Positions 1-10,150 of a DNA stretch of 54,542 nt are shown here, piece after piece. The position numbers were made by a program, and so were the translations under genes. The notes beneath the pieces are model-generated. The model made no database searches. It worked only from the letters and a program-made list of their open reading frames with translations, and was not told where the DNA came from. The stretch's first letter is position 1, and every line of letters starts with the position of its first letter. The DNA comes from Syntrophales bacterium (GTDB lineage Bacteria; Desulfobacterota; Syntrophia; Syntrophales; Fen-1087). The stretch spans positions 1 through 54,542 of the forward strand of contig JAUSOK010000034.1 of the NCBI GenBank assembly GCA_030656035.1, in the 5' to 3' direction.

Positions 1-1
1 G

Positions 2-541
2 ATGTCTGCTGCGCGCTTTTCCGCGAATGGCGGGGATGACGCAGTAGGTGCAGCGGTTGGAGCATCCTTCGGCGATCTTCAGATAGGCTGTCGCTGTGGA
101 CGGGGGCAGCAGGCGGGGATGTGTTGCGTTCATGAGAAAATCGGGTTTGTTGACAACCATGCGGCAACGCGCCGGCGAGATGGATACTAAGTTATTGATA
201 TGATAAAGAATATTTGGAACTTCGGCCATGCCGAGGAAAAGGTCCGCTTCGGGGATATCTTTTTCCAGGTCTTTGCCGTAACGCTGGGGAAGGCAGCCCG
301 TCACCACCAGATGCTTAAGAGCGCCTGTTTTTTTATACCGGGCCATGCGCAGAATTTCGCCGATGGATTCTTCTTTAGCCGGGAGAATAAAGGCGCAGGT
401 GTTGACCAGGATCAGCTCGGCGGCCTGCGGCTCCGTGGTGATTTGAAAATTCCGGCCGGCCAGGATGGCGGCCATGACCTCGGCATCCACCTGATTTTTC
501 GGACAGCCGAGACTGACGATGTGCACCGTGAGATTTTTCAC
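2..541 (-). CDS. rimO: Ribosomal protein S12 methylthiotransferase RimO, N-terminal part (truncated by window edge)
   Basis: Reverse-strand reading from GTG at 541 gives MKNLTVHIVSLGCPKNQVDAEVMAAIL...NTCAF...YLKIAEGCSNRCTYCVIPAIRGKARSRH. It has the MTTase N-terminal SLGCPKN motif and the radical SAM CxxxCxxC motif. GTG start overlaps the ftsK stop (GTGA). Not in the ORF track because it is open at the window edge. Confidence 0.92.
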   Translation of the reverse strand, partial: MKNLTVHIVSLGCPKNQVDAEVMAAILAGRNFQITTEPQAAELILVNTCAFILPAKEESIGEILRMARYKKTGALKHLVVTGCLPQRYGKDLEKDIPEADLFLGMAEVPNILYHINNLVSISPARCRMVVNKPDFLMNATHPRLLPPSTATAYLKIAEGCSNRCTYCVIPAIRGKARSRH

Positions 542-2799
542 TTGGAATGTTTTCTGATCAGGACTTTCCGGGGTTTTACACCGTCGGACGGTCCCACAAT
601 TCCCTCCGATTCCATGCGTTCGATCATGCGCGCCGCCCGGTTATAACCTATCTTCATATAGCGCTGCACGAGGGAAATGGAAGCCTGCCCGAGGTCTGCG
701 ACCAGCTCCACGGCGGCGTCGTATTTTTCATCAAAATCGGATTCCGCCTTTTCTCCCTCCGGAGATTCCTGTTCATATTCGGCGATGGATGGATCATGGG
801 CCGGTGTGGCCTGATTGCAAATGAAGGCGACAATGCGGTCAATCTCCTTGTCTGAGACGAAAGCCCCATGGATGCGCACCAGATTGGATGTGCCGGGGGG
901 GATAAAGAGCATGTCCCCCGCCCCCAGCAGTTTTTCGGCGCCGTGCTGGTCGATGATCGTCCGGGAATCCACCTTGGACGAGACCTGAAAGGAAATACGA
1001 GTGGGGAAGTTAGCTTTGATTATCCCTGTGATCACATCCACGGAGGGACGCTGGGTGGCCAGGATCAGGTGGATTCCCGCCGCCCTGGCCATCTGTGCAA
1101 GGCGGGCCAGGGATTCTTCCACGTTCCGCTGGGCCACCATCATCAGATCGGCCAGCTCATCGATCACGATAACGATGTAGGGTAGTTTTTGCCGGTTGGC
1201 GATATCGACAGGAAGTTTGGCAGCGGCGGTCCTGAATCCCTCGCCGGCATGTCCCTGATCGTCCGCAGTCTTTTCCCTCGCCGACAGTGCGCCCTTTGCT
1301 TTTCCTCTGCGCGTCTTATCGATGAGGCGGTTGTATGCATCGATGCCTTTGACTCCGAGCTCGCTGATGGCTTCGTATCGACGTTCCATTTCCTCCACGG
1401 CCCATCGAAGCACCAGGGATGCTTTCTTGGGATTCACCACTACGGGATGGAGGAGATGGGGAATCCTCTCATAGGCGGACAGTTCCAGTCTCTTCGGATC
1501 AATCAGGAGAAATTTGACATCGTCCGGCGGCGCCTTGAAAAGAATGCTGCAAATCATGGCATTGAGGCAGACGCTTTTACCGGATCCTGTTGTGCCGGCA
1601 ATCAGCAGGTGGGGCATCCGGATGAGATCGGCAATCACCGGGCTGCCGACGATGTCCACGCCCAGGGCGATGGGAAGCTTGAGCGACGATTGAAGAAAGG
1701 CTTCGTGGTCAAGAACATCCAACAGTTGCACCGGTTCACGTACGTTGTTGGGTATCTCTATGCCGACGGCCGCCTTTCCCGGAATCGGGGCAATGATCCG
1801 GACACTCGGCGCCCGCAAGGCCAGGGCCAGATCATCAGATAAATTAGTAATTTTATTTATTTTTACGCCAGGCGCCGGTTCGAGCTCATACATGGTAATC
1901 ACGGGTCCCGGCTTGACTTCCACAACCTTTCCCTCGACGCCGTAGTCCGCCAGCTTTGTTTCCAGAATCCGGGCGATGGCTATCAGGCTGTCACGTTTCA
2001 TCCTCATGTCCTTGCGAGGGACCTGGTCAAGCAGGGTCAGGGGCGGCAGGCTGAACTTGACGCCCCTGTTATCGACAAAATCGAAATGCGTCTGTGACGC
2101 TTTCACGGGACGCAGGATCTCTGTCTTAACCGGCGCCTCGCCGATGACCGGTTCGGTTGCTTTCTTCCTTGTCATGGAGGGGATTATTTTTCTTTCCCGC
2201 AACTTTTCCACCAGCCTCGTCAACAGGCCTGTGCCACTGAACCACAGGGCCAGCACACGTCTTTTTAATTGGGTGATGAAGGATACGATGGATAAATCGA
2301 TCAGGATCATCAGAGCAATGATCAGAACAACGACCAGGACGATGTAGGCGCCGATATGGCTGAGGAAGGCGCCTAAAAGTCTGTCCAGGAGATCCCCCAG
2401 GAGTCCGCCGGGGCGGAGCTTGATGCCATGAATCGGTATGTTCGCCAGCGCCACGGCGGCAAGGCCGGATGTGGCTATCAGTAGTCCTAAAAAGGCGTTG
2501 ATGCCCGTGACGCCGAGGCGAAAGTTTGCGTCGAGGAAGTATTTAAAGGCGATCACTGCAAAGAATACCGGAAACCACAGAGCGCCGAGGCCGAATAATC
2601 TTAATAAGGAGTCGGCGCCGTAGGATCCGAATGACCCGATCAGGTTATGGGTTTTGGCTGTTCCTGCAACAAAATGGGTAAAAGAAGGGTCCGAAGGATG
2701 GTAGGAGGACAGGGAAAGCAGTAGAAATATGGCAATGGCAAGGTTGATGACCCCGGCGATTTCTCTTGACCTTTTGATAGTTGATGGCATGAGCGTCAT
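538..2799 (-). CDS. ftsK: DNA translocase FtsK/SpoIIIE
   Basis: N-terminal TM segments, Walker A AGTTGSGKSVCLN, Walker B IVIDELADLMM, C-terminal winged-helix gamma domain. Confidence 0.95.
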   Translation of the reverse strand: MTLMPSTIKRSREIAGVINLAIAIFLLLSLSSYHPSDPSFTHFVAGTAKTHNLIGSFGSYGADSLLRLFGLGALWFPVFFAVIAFKYFLDANFRLGVTGINAFLGLLIATSGLAAVALANIPIHGIKLRPGGLLGDLLDRLLGAFLSHIGAYIVLVVVLIIALMILIDLSIVSFITQLKRRVLALWFSGTGLLTRLVEKLRERKIIPSMTRKKATEPVIGEAPVKTEILRPVKASQTHFDFVDNRGVKFSLPPLTLLDQVPRKDMRMKRDSLIAIARILETKLADYGVEGKVVEVKPGPVITMYELEPAPGVKINKITNLSDDLALALRAPSVRIIAPIPGKAAVGIEIPNNVREPVQLLDVLDHEAFLQSSLKLPIALGVDIVGSPVIADLIRMPHLLIAGTTGSGKSVCLNAMICSILFKAPPDDVKFLLIDPKRLELSAYERIPHLLHPVVVNPKKASLVLRWAVEEMERRYEAISELGVKGIDAYNRLIDKTRRGKAKGALSAREKTADDQGHAGEGFRTAAAKLPVDIANRQKLPYIVIVIDELADLMMVAQRNVEESLARLAQMARAAGIHLILATQRPSVDVITGIIKANFPTRISFQVSSKVDSRTIIDQHGAEKLLGAGDMLFIPPGTSNLVRIHGAFVSDKEIDRIVAFICNQATPAHDPSIAEYEQESPEGEKAESDFDEKYDAAVELVADLGQASISLVQRYMKIGYNRAARMIERMESEGIVGPSDGVKPRKVLIRKHSK

Positions 2800-2823
2800 G
2801 TTCCTTATTGCCTGGATGGCGGG

Positions 2824-3711
2824 CTATATCTCCCGGTGTGCTGCGGGGTCCTTTACCGCCGGTGATCGCTTGGCCGTTTCGGATTGTGTTCCCCTGTTGT
2901 AATTGTTCACGATCACGTCCCACACCCGTTCAATTAACTGTGCACGGTTTTCAACCGTATAACCGGTTACGTCGACGGGCTTGTCGATCATGATGGTGAC
3001 TTTGCCCGGATTGATCCGCAAAGAACGCTTGGGCATGATCGCACCCGCACCGATAATAGAGACGGGGACGATCGGAACCCCGGCCTTGATGGCCAGGTGA
3101 AACATGCCCTGCTTGAAGGGCTTCATGACGCCGTCCTTGCTTCGTGTCCCCTCGGGAAAGGTCATGACGGATTTTCCCTCTCTGATTTTCTGTGCTGCGA
3201 TATCGAGACTCTTCAGGGCTTTTTCATGGTTCTGCCGGTCAATTTCGATATATCCGGCGTTTCTCATTGCACCGCCAAAGATGGGGATCTTAAAGATCTC
3301 TTTTTTGGCAATCCAGCGGAATTGTCCGGGAATGAAACCGAGAACGATTAAAATATCAAAATCGCTCTGGTGGTTGGACATGAAGATTTGCGGTTTTCCT
3401 ATCAGTACGTTTTCTGCCCCGACCACCTCCACACGGGTACTCGACAGCAACAACAGAATTTTTGCCCAGATCCTTGCAATATGGTGTATTTTGTTTTCGC
3501 CGGGTGAGATCAGGCCGAAGATAATGCAGCATGCCGACAGATAGCCCGTGACCGACACACAGAGCACCAACATAATCATTGAACGCAGCATAATCATCCT
3601 CAGTCGTGAAGGGATATGGAATACCCGATTCAACAATAATCTTCTAACCCATGCTGTGGTTGAAGTCAATAAAGATTGTAGGCGGATGCCGGTTTTCTTG
3701 TTCAGAGACAA
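2824..3711 (-). CDS. plsC: 1-acyl-sn-glycerol-3-phosphate acyltransferase (PlsC family)
   Basis: NHQSDFD acyltransferase motif and FPEGTRSKDG motif. Confidence 0.88.
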   Translation of the reverse strand: MSLNKKTGIRLQSLLTSTTAWVRRLLLNRVFHIPSRLRMIMLRSMIMLVLCVSVTGYLSACCIIFGLISPGENKIHHIARIWAKILLLLSSTRVEVVGAENVLIGKPQIFMSNHQSDFDILIVLGFIPGQFRWIAKKEIFKIPIFGGAMRNAGYIEIDRQNHEKALKSLDIAAQKIREGKSVMTFPEGTRSKDGVMKPFKQGMFHLAIKAGVPIVPVSIIGAGAIMPKRSLRINPGKVTIMIDKPVDVTGYTVENRAQLIERVWDVIVNNYNRGTQSETAKRSPAVKDPAAHREI

Positions 3712-3811
3712 TCATTTGATATAGAAAAGCATTGACAAAAAAATCGTAATAGGAATAAAGTTATCAATTCAAACCTGAAACCGGCGGTCAGCCGCTCAAG
3801 GTATCAACATC

Positions 3812-4819
3812 ATGGCGGAGTGGGAAGACATGAAGAAGATCCTGAATCAGAAAAGGGCTCTTGAAATTATTGACAGGTTTTCCCGGGCAAAAGTCCTGGT
3901 TGTGGGCGATCTGATGATCGACCACTTTATCTGGGGGAAAGTTTCACGGATTTCTCCGGAGGCGCCCGTGCCCGTGGTGGAGGTTGACGCGGATCATCTG
4001 CTGTTGGGCGGCTCGGCCAACGTTTTGCATAATATCCATGCCATAGGCGGCAGGGCGTATGTATCGGGTGTCGTTGGCGCGGATAAGATGGGGAAAAAGC
4101 TGGTCAGTGAATTTCGCAAACGGGAGATTGACGCACGTGGTGTTGTCGTGGAAGCCAATCGTCCGACCACGCTGAAAACAAGGATCGTGGCTCACAGCCA
4201 GCAAGTGGTGCGGTTTGACCGTGAAAGCCGCCAACCCGTGACCGCAGACAGCATTGAGCGCATGATCACCTATATCCGCGCCTTGCGGGATGAGCTGGGC
4301 GCGATTGTAATTTCCGATTACGGCAAGGGCGTGATCACGAAGGCCTTGCTCGACGGCATCCGGGATCTGGTGCAAGACCGAAAAATTATCGTCTGCGTCG
4401 ATCCGAAGAAAAGTGATTTCTCGCTTTATGAAGGGTGTGATATTATTACGCCCAATCATCACGAGGCAGGCCGGGCTGTCGGCGTGGAACGGGTGAGCCG
4501 CGAGAACATGATCGAGGTGGGGACGACCCTGCTGAGCCGCTATCGTTATCAGGCGCTCCTCATTACGCGGGGTGAAGAAGGAATGTCCCTGTTTGAAAAA
4601 AATGACCACATCCAGCACACCTTATTTCCGACCCAAGCGCGGGAAGTTTTCGATGTCACCGGAGCGGGAGACACGGCGATCGGGGTATTTGCCCTCTGTA
4701 TGGCTTCCGGGGCAACCTTCAAAGAAGCCGCTTTTCTGGCCAACCATGCCGCAGGGATTGTCGTCGGCAAGGTCGGTACGTCAACAGTCTCGCAGGCGGA
4801 ACTCAAAAGGGTGCTATGA
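3812..4819 (+). CDS. hldE: D-glycero-beta-D-manno-heptose-7-phosphate kinase (PfkB family, RfaE domain I)
   Basis: VVGDLMIDHFIWGKVSRISPEAPVPVVEV; GGSANV; DVTGAGDTAIGVFAL. Only the kinase domain is present (335 aa). Confidence 0.85.
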   Translation: MAEWEDMKKILNQKRALEIIDRFSRAKVLVVGDLMIDHFIWGKVSRISPEAPVPVVEVDADHLLLGGSANVLHNIHAIGGRAYVSGVVGADKMGKKLVSEFRKREIDARGVVVEANRPTTLKTRIVAHSQQVVRFDRESRQPVTADSIERMITYIRALRDELGAIVISDYGKGVITKALLDGIRDLVQDRKIIVCVDPKKSDFSLYEGCDIITPNHHEAGRAVGVERVSRENMIEVGTTLLSRYRYQALLITRGEEGMSLFEKNDHIQHTLFPTQAREVFDVTGAGDTAIGVFALCMASGATFKEAAFLANHAAGIVVGKVGTSTVSQAELKRVL

Positions 4820-5355
4820 GCAGACCCAGACAGGCAGAGGCAGTCAAGCTCGTGATGAGCGTCATTTTTACACAGGGGGCTGTCGTGCTTGATGCGATGC
4901 AAATTCTGGCGGCGCATTTCGGCAGACCCGATTTCATCAGCGCGCAGATGCCCTTTGACTATACGAGCTATTATGAAAAAGAGATGGAACGATCCTTGAC
5001 CCGGCGCATGGTCAGTTTTGATAAACTCATCCCGCCCGAATCTCTTCCTGATGTCAAGCTGCTGACCAACCTCGTTGAAGAGCAGTTTTCCAGCGAGGGG
5101 CGAAGAAAAGTCAATATCGATCCGGGCTATCTCTCTTTGGCGCACTTGATTCTGGCGACGGGAAAGGGGTATACGCATCGCCCCTATCTCAGGGACGGCA
5201 TTTACGCCGACCTGACGCTGATTTTTACCGGCGGGGCGTTCCGCACACTCTCCTGGACCTATCCTGATTATGCGGGGCAGGTGGTGATGGCCGCATTGAA
5301 TAAAATTCGCGATAAGTATATCATATCATTAAAAATTGCTCGGAGGGATGATTGA
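4816..5355 (+). CDS. DUF4416 family protein
   Basis: Resembles DUF4416 (F.RPDFISAQMPFDYTSYYEKEM, RKVNIDPGYLSLAHLILATGKGYTHRPYL). ATGA overlap with the upstream kinase gene. Confidence 0.7.
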   Translation: MSRPRQAEAVKLVMSVIFTQGAVVLDAMQILAAHFGRPDFISAQMPFDYTSYYEKEMERSLTRRMVSFDKLIPPESLPDVKLLTNLVEEQFSSEGRRKVNIDPGYLSLAHLILATGKGYTHRPYLRDGIYADLTLIFTGGAFRTLSWTYPDYAGQVVMAALNKIRDKYIISLKIARRDD

Positions 5356-5356
5356 A

Positions 5357-6241
5357 ATGGTTCGTAGTATGACTGGTTACGGCCGCGCCGAGGCCATTTT
5401 GGACGGTCAGAAAATGGTCGTGGAAATCAAATCCCTGAACCATCGCTTTCTGGAAATCTCTCTGAGGATTCCAGCCTCTCTGTCTGCGCTTGAAATGGAA
5501 ATTAAAAAAAAGATCGCGGAACCGTTGCTGCGCGGAAAAATCGAGGCGACCATCCGCAGGGATGCTCAGGGCAGCACGGAAAATGGCCACTTCCTGGCGT
5601 TAAATTTGCCCTTGGCCCAGAATTACTATAATCTGCTGACGCAGCTAAAACAATCCCTGAATCTTAAGGATGATATCCGTCTGGAGATGATTGCGGCCCA
5701 GAAAGATGTATTCCTGCCGGTGGAGCCGTCTCAGGACATGACGGCGCTCTGGCAGAGATTGGCAATGGTTCTGGATGAAGCGCTGGCCGGTTTGATGGAC
5801 ATGAGGCGACGGGAAGGGGAAATCCTTGTACGGGACCTGTCGGCCCGTCTCGATCTGATGGCGCTGCTGTTAAACGGGATTGAAGCAAAGACGCCCCGTG
5901 TCGTTTTGGAATATCAAAGACGACTGACGGACCGCGTTCGGGAGATGACCAGCGGTTTGATGATCGATGAGGCCCGTTTAAGTCAGGAAGTTGCAATTTT
6001 TGCTGAAAAAAGTGATATTACAGAGGAGATTGTCCGTTTTCGGAGTCACCTTGGGCAGTTTCAGGAAATGCTCAACAGTGAAGATGCGATTGGCAGAAAA
6101 GTCGACTTCCTGATCCAGGAAATGAATAGAGAAGTCAATACCCTCGGTTCGAAAAGCAGTGACGCGGACATATCAAGGCAAGTGATTGAAATAAAAAGTG
6201 AACTGGCAAAGCTGAGGGAACAGGTGCAGAATCTTGAATGA
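5357..6241 (+). CDS. yicC: YicC family endoribonuclease-like protein
   Basis: MVRSMTGYGRAE start; C-terminal DFLIQEMNREVNTLGSKSSDADIS..VIEIKSELAKLREQVQNLE. ORF track starts at 5336; ATG at 5357 is the better start. Confidence 0.9.
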   Translation: MVRSMTGYGRAEAILDGQKMVVEIKSLNHRFLEISLRIPASLSALEMEIKKKIAEPLLRGKIEATIRRDAQGSTENGHFLALNLPLAQNYYNLLTQLKQSLNLKDDIRLEMIAAQKDVFLPVEPSQDMTALWQRLAMVLDEALAGLMDMRRREGEILVRDLSARLDLMALLLNGIEAKTPRVVLEYQRRLTDRVREMTSGLMIDEARLSQEVAIFAEKSDITEEIVRFRSHLGQFQEMLNSEDAIGRKVDFLIQEMNREVNTLGSKSSDADISRQVIEIKSELAKLREQVQNLE

Positions 6242-6878
6242 ATCTGAAAAACAGGGCGCCGCGGGATCAGCCCATCCTGCAGGGGCTTCTCTGTTCATGG
6301 TGGTCTCAGCGCCGTCGGGGACGGGAAAGACATCCATTTGCCGTGAATTCCTCAAGCTTTGCCCGGATATCCGGTTTTCGGTCTCCTCCACGACCAGACC
6401 GCCGCGCCCGGGTGAAAAAAATGGTGTGGATTATTATTTTATCTCTGAGGCAGCCTTTCGGGAACAAATTAAAGCGGGGGCCTTTGCCGAATGGGCGGAA
6501 AATTATGGATACTATTATGGGACGGCCAAAGAAATCATGCAGAATATTCTTGGCGCCGGCTGCGACCTGCTCCTGGACATCGAACCTGTGGGGGCAACGG
6601 CCCTGAGAAAGAATTATCCGGGCGGTGTCTTCGTCTTTGTCCTTCCTCCATCCCTGGAAGCTTTGAAATCCAGATTGAACAGACGGGGCGAGATCCCGGA
6701 AGTGATGCAAGTACGGCTTGGCAAAGCCATGGATGAAATCAAAGAGATTGTGTGGTATGATTATATCATTATCAATCAGGATCTCCAGGATGCCGTCGAT
6801 TGCCTGAGGTCCATCTACATTGCGGAAAAATGCCGACGGGAACGGTTGGCGGAAAAGATAAGACCTTTTTTAGGATAA
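6234..6878 (+). CDS. gmk: Guanylate kinase (TTG start, overlaps yicC)
   Basis: MVVSAPSGTGKTSICREF P-loop; SSTTRPPRPGEKNGVDYYFIS; EWAENYGYYYGT. Confidence 0.93.
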   Translation: MNESEKQGAAGSAHPAGASLFMVVSAPSGTGKTSICREFLKLCPDIRFSVSSTTRPPRPGEKNGVDYYFISEAAFREQIKAGAFAEWAENYGYYYGTAKEIMQNILGAGCDLLLDIEPVGATALRKNYPGGVFVFVLPPSLEALKSRLNRRGEIPEVMQVRLGKAMDEIKEIVWYDYIIINQDLQDAVDCLRSIYIAEKCRRERLAEKIRPFLG

Positions 6879-6955
6879 AGGCTGTCCGTTCTTTCAGGTA
6901 TCATTTGTCTTAATAACCGAAAATATTTGTAATCTGATGGAGGTATGAAATCAAT

Positions 6956-7228
6956 ATGGCAAGAATTACGGTTGAAGATGCTTTGCGGCATTCAGCGAAT
7001 CGCTTTGCGCTCGTGATGTTGACGGCAAGGCGCGCCAAACACCTTTTGAAAGGTGTACAGCCCCTGACCGATATCAAGAATAACCGTGAGGTCGTCGCTG
7101 CGCTCAGAGAAATTGCCGCTGGAAAGGTAACACACGCCCATCCGGAATACCTGGTGGGGGTCCGGGACACCTATCGTCCGATCGGGGATGAAACAGAATA
7201 TGTTGGCGATGAGGAATATTCCGAGTAA
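6956..7228 (+). CDS. rpoZ: DNA-directed RNA polymerase omega subunit
   Basis: [33 protein letters not shown]...[17 protein letters not shown]. Confidence 0.93.
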   Translation: MARITVEDALRHSANRFALVMLTARRAKHLLKGVQPLTDIKNNREVVAALREIAAGKVTHAHPEYLVGVRDTYRPIGDETEYVGDEEYSE

Positions 7229-7979
7229 TGCTTTGAGACAACGGGCGGTCGAGCGACTGATTTTTGCCCTTGATATCGGAGCGGACCTCCCGGAGACGCT
7301 TTCCTGGGTTGACCGCCTGCAGGATCATGTCGGGCTGTTCAAGGTTGGCAAGGAGTCGTTTACCCTTCACGGGCCTGAGATTATCCGGCAGATCATTCAT
7401 CGGGGCGGCAGGGTATTTCTGGACCTGAAGTTTCATGACATTCCCAATACCGTTGCCAGGGCTGCGGAAGGCGCCGTCAAGCTGAATGTTTCCATGTTCA
7501 ACATCCATGCCCTGGGTGGGAAAAAAATGATGCAAGAGACCGTTGCGGCTGTCCGGAGATCGTCGGAGACGATGCAGAAGCCCATGCCTGTTATTCTGGC
7601 TGTAACGGTGCTGACCAGCTTGAATGACGAGGATCTCCGGGGGCAGGGGTTTCGCTGTGCTGCAGATGCGCTGGCACTGACCCTTTCCAAGATGGCACAG
7701 GATGCCGGCGTGACGGGTGTTGTGGCGTCGGCGCAGGACATCGTCGCCATCCGGGAGGGCTGCGGCCGGGATTTTCTTATTGTTACACCCGGCATTAGAG
7801 ACGCCGACGCTGTTCGGGACGACGACCAGAAAAGGACGTTGACGGCAGAAGAGGCCATTCGCAGCGGAGCTGACTATCTCGTGGTTGGCCGGCCCATCCG
7901 CATGGCCGACGATCCGATTGCTGCCGCGGAACAGATCATTGAAAAGATTTCAGCAGGCCTCCAGGTGCGGGAGCACTGA
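7209..7979 (+). CDS. pyrF: Orotidine 5'-phosphate decarboxylase
   Basis: [22 protein letters not shown] active-site motif; [16 protein letters not shown]. Start uncertain (7188, 7209 or TTG 7233). Confidence 0.92.
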   Translation: MRNIPSNALRQRAVERLIFALDIGADLPETLSWVDRLQDHVGLFKVGKESFTLHGPEIIRQIIHRGGRVFLDLKFHDIPNTVARAAEGAVKLNVSMFNIHALGGKKMMQETVAAVRRSSETMQKPMPVILAVTVLTSLNDEDLRGQGFRCAADALALTLSKMAQDAGVTGVVASAQDIVAIREGCGRDFLIVTPGIRDADAVRDDDQKRTLTAEEAIRSGADYLVVGRPIRMADDPIAAAEQIIEKISAGLQVREH

Positions 7980-8006
7980 AAGGGGCGATTTAACCGGAAT
8001 CATGAC

Positions 8007-8756
8007 ATGGAGATCATTTACGGGATCAATCCGCTTGCGGAGGCGCTGAGGCTGGAGCCTTGCCGGCTTGTGAGCCTTGCTGTTGCCGGCGGGAAGATGA
8101 AAGAAGCGCTGCATGCCATCCTGAATCTGGCTGCAGCAAAGAGAATTCCGGTCGAGTTCAAGGAAAAGAGAGAGATTGACAAGCTGACCGGTTACGGGGT
8201 GCATCAGGGCGTCGTCGGATTTTATCGGTCTTTTGACTATGCGGATCTGGATCAGATCATGGAACGTCGCCATCCGGGGTTTTTATACCATCTGGTTCTT
8301 CTGCTTGACGGGATTACCGATCCCCAAAATCTGGGGGCCTTGATCAGGACGGCCCACTGTCATGGCGCAAACGGGGTGATTATTCCCGAACACCGGTCCG
8401 CCGGGGTTACGGCGGCCGTGATTAAGGCGTCTGCGGGAGCGGCCTTGCTGACGCCGGTTGCCCGCGTCGCCAACCTCTCCAGGGTGATGGAAGATTTGAA
8501 GAAACAGGGGTTCTGGATCTATGGCGCCGATACCCATGCCGGTCAGAATATTCATGGCATGACTTGCCAGGGACATATCGGTCTGGTGATGGGCTCCGAA
8601 GGCCGTGGCATGAGACCGCTGATTCGGAAGCAATGTGATTTCCTCGTGTCCGTTCCTATGTTTGGAAAGGTCGATTCCCTGAATGTCGCTGTGGCTGCAG
8701 GGATCATCCTCAATGACATCGTCCGTAAATGGGCCAATGCGGAAGGAGTTGAATGA
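8007..8756 (+). CDS. rlmB: 23S rRNA (guanosine-2'-O)-methyltransferase RlmB / TrmH family
   Basis: IYGINPLAEAL; DGITDPQNLGALIRTAHCHGANGVI; GSEGRGMRPLIRKQCDFLVSVPMFGKVDSLNVAVAAGI. Confidence 0.93.
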   Translation: MEIIYGINPLAEALRLEPCRLVSLAVAGGKMKEALHAILNLAAAKRIPVEFKEKREIDKLTGYGVHQGVVGFYRSFDYADLDQIMERRHPGFLYHLVLLLDGITDPQNLGALIRTAHCHGANGVIIPEHRSAGVTAAVIKASAGAALLTPVARVANLSRVMEDLKKQGFWIYGADTHAGQNIHGMTCQGHIGLVMGSEGRGMRPLIRKQCDFLVSVPMFGKVDSLNVAVAAGIILNDIVRKWANAEGVE

Positions 8757-9967
8757 TGCCGGTATTTGTATGGGAAGCGCAGACCCGGAAAGGCGAAATC
8801 AAAAAGGGAGAAGTGGAAGCCGCCAATGATGCGGCGCTGCGAGGCATTCTGCGCAGGCAGGGATTCAAGTCAATCAAAATCAAGACGAAACCCAAGGACT
8901 TGTCGGAATATCTTCCGTTCCTTAAACCGGGCGTGAAGGAAAAAGACGTGGTCATCTTTGCCCGGATTTTCGCCACCATGATTAATGCGGGACTCCCGCT
9001 GATTCAGTGCCTTGACCTGCTGGCGCAACAGGAACAGAACAAAACCTTTGCCCAAATAATCAGGTCCATCAAGGAAGATATCGAGGGGGGAGCCACCCTC
9101 TTCGACTCCCTGAAAAAGTACCCCAAAGTTTTCGATGATCTTTTTGTCAATCTGGTGGCCGCGGGTGAGAGCGGGGGTATTCTTGACGTTATTCTTCAGC
9201 GCCTTTCCAGTTATATGGAAAAGGCCATGAAGCTCAAAAGCAAGGTCAAGGGGGCGATGACCTACCCGGCCAGCGTGCTCGTGATTTCGGTGGGCGTTGT
9301 CGCCCTTCTGCTCCTGAAGGTCATTCCTGTCTTTCAGAAGATGTTTGAAGGTATGGGCGGGGAGCTGCCCGCCCCCACGCAGTTTCTGGTCAATTTAAGC
9401 GCCGCCGCTCAGAGCTACTGGTACTACGCTGCTGGGGGTCTGGTTGCCGCCTATATAGCCTTTAACCGGTTCAGAAGCACCGAAAAAGGAGCCCTGATCA
9501 TAGATCAGCTGATTTTGAAATCTCCCGTGTTTGGTCCGCTGTTGAAGAAGGTTGCCGTGTCAAAGTTTACCCGCACCATGGCGACCATGATGTCCAGCGG
9601 CGTTCCCATTCTGGAAGGCCTGGCCATTGTCAGTAAAACGTCCGGAAACAAGATCATTGAAAACGCGCTGATGAAGGTCAGAAAGGGCATCAGCGAGGGA
9701 AAAACCATTGCCGAGCCGTTGCTCGAGACGGGCATTTTCCCGCCCATGGTGGTACAGATGATTGCCGTGGGCGAGGCGACCGGCGCCCTGGACACAATGC
9801 TGGCGAAGATTGCTGATTTTTATGATGATGAAGTGGATGCCGCCGTGGATGCGATGACGGCTTTGCTGGAGCCGATCATGATGGTTTTTCTGGGAGGAGT
9901 TGTGGGCGGCATGATTATCGCCATGTATCTGCCCATCTTTAAGATGGCATCAGTCGTGGGCGGTTGA
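8753..9967 (+). CDS. pilC: Type II secretion/type IV pilus inner-membrane platform protein (PilC/GspF family)
   Basis: PVFVWEAQTRKGEIKKGEVEA; VFARIFATMINAGLPLIQCLDLLAQQ; C-terminal LEPIMMVFLGGVVGGMIIAMYLPIFKM. Confidence 0.9.
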   Translation: MMPVFVWEAQTRKGEIKKGEVEAANDAALRGILRRQGFKSIKIKTKPKDLSEYLPFLKPGVKEKDVVIFARIFATMINAGLPLIQCLDLLAQQEQNKTFAQIIRSIKEDIEGGATLFDSLKKYPKVFDDLFVNLVAAGESGGILDVILQRLSSYMEKAMKLKSKVKGAMTYPASVLVISVGVVALLLLKVIPVFQKMFEGMGGELPAPTQFLVNLSAAAQSYWYYAAGGLVAAYIAFNRFRSTEKGALIIDQLILKSPVFGPLLKKVAVSKFTRTMATMMSSGVPILEGLAIVSKTSGNKIIENALMKVRKGISEGKTIAEPLLETGIFPPMVVQMIAVGEATGALDTMLAKIADFYDDEVDAAVDAMTALLEPIMMVFLGGVVGGMIIAMYLPIFKMASVVGG

Positions 9968-9987
9968 CCGTCAGCCAAAGTGAAGAA

Positions 9988-10064
9988 TGGTCGGGATGGC
10001 GCGATTTGAACGCGCGACTCCTGCGTCCCGAACGCAGTGCCCTACCAGGCTGGGCCACATCCCG
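9988..10064 (-). tRNA. tRNA-Pro (anticodon CGG), CCA encoded
   Basis: Reverse complement CGGGATGTGGCCCAGCCTGGTAGGGCACTGCGTTCGGGACGCAGGAGTCGCGCGTTCAAATCGCGCCATCCCGACCA; acceptor CGGGATG/CATCCCG; loop TTCGGGA. Confidence 0.95.
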
Positions 10065-10150
10065 ACATTTGTTATGATATAAAATTTGTGATTAATTGTC
10101 CATCTTTATTTTAGGGCCGGATAAAGAAAAAATCGGAGGCGCAAACACCG

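Noticed and set aside
200-646. 148-aa plus-strand ORF at the window start
   Set aside because: Antisense to rimO, whose translation carries clear MTTase/radical SAM motifs.
8753-9967. A type IV pilus or type II secretion gene cluster
   Set aside because: Only the platform protein gene is present; neighbours are unrelated housekeeping genes, so no system can be claimed.
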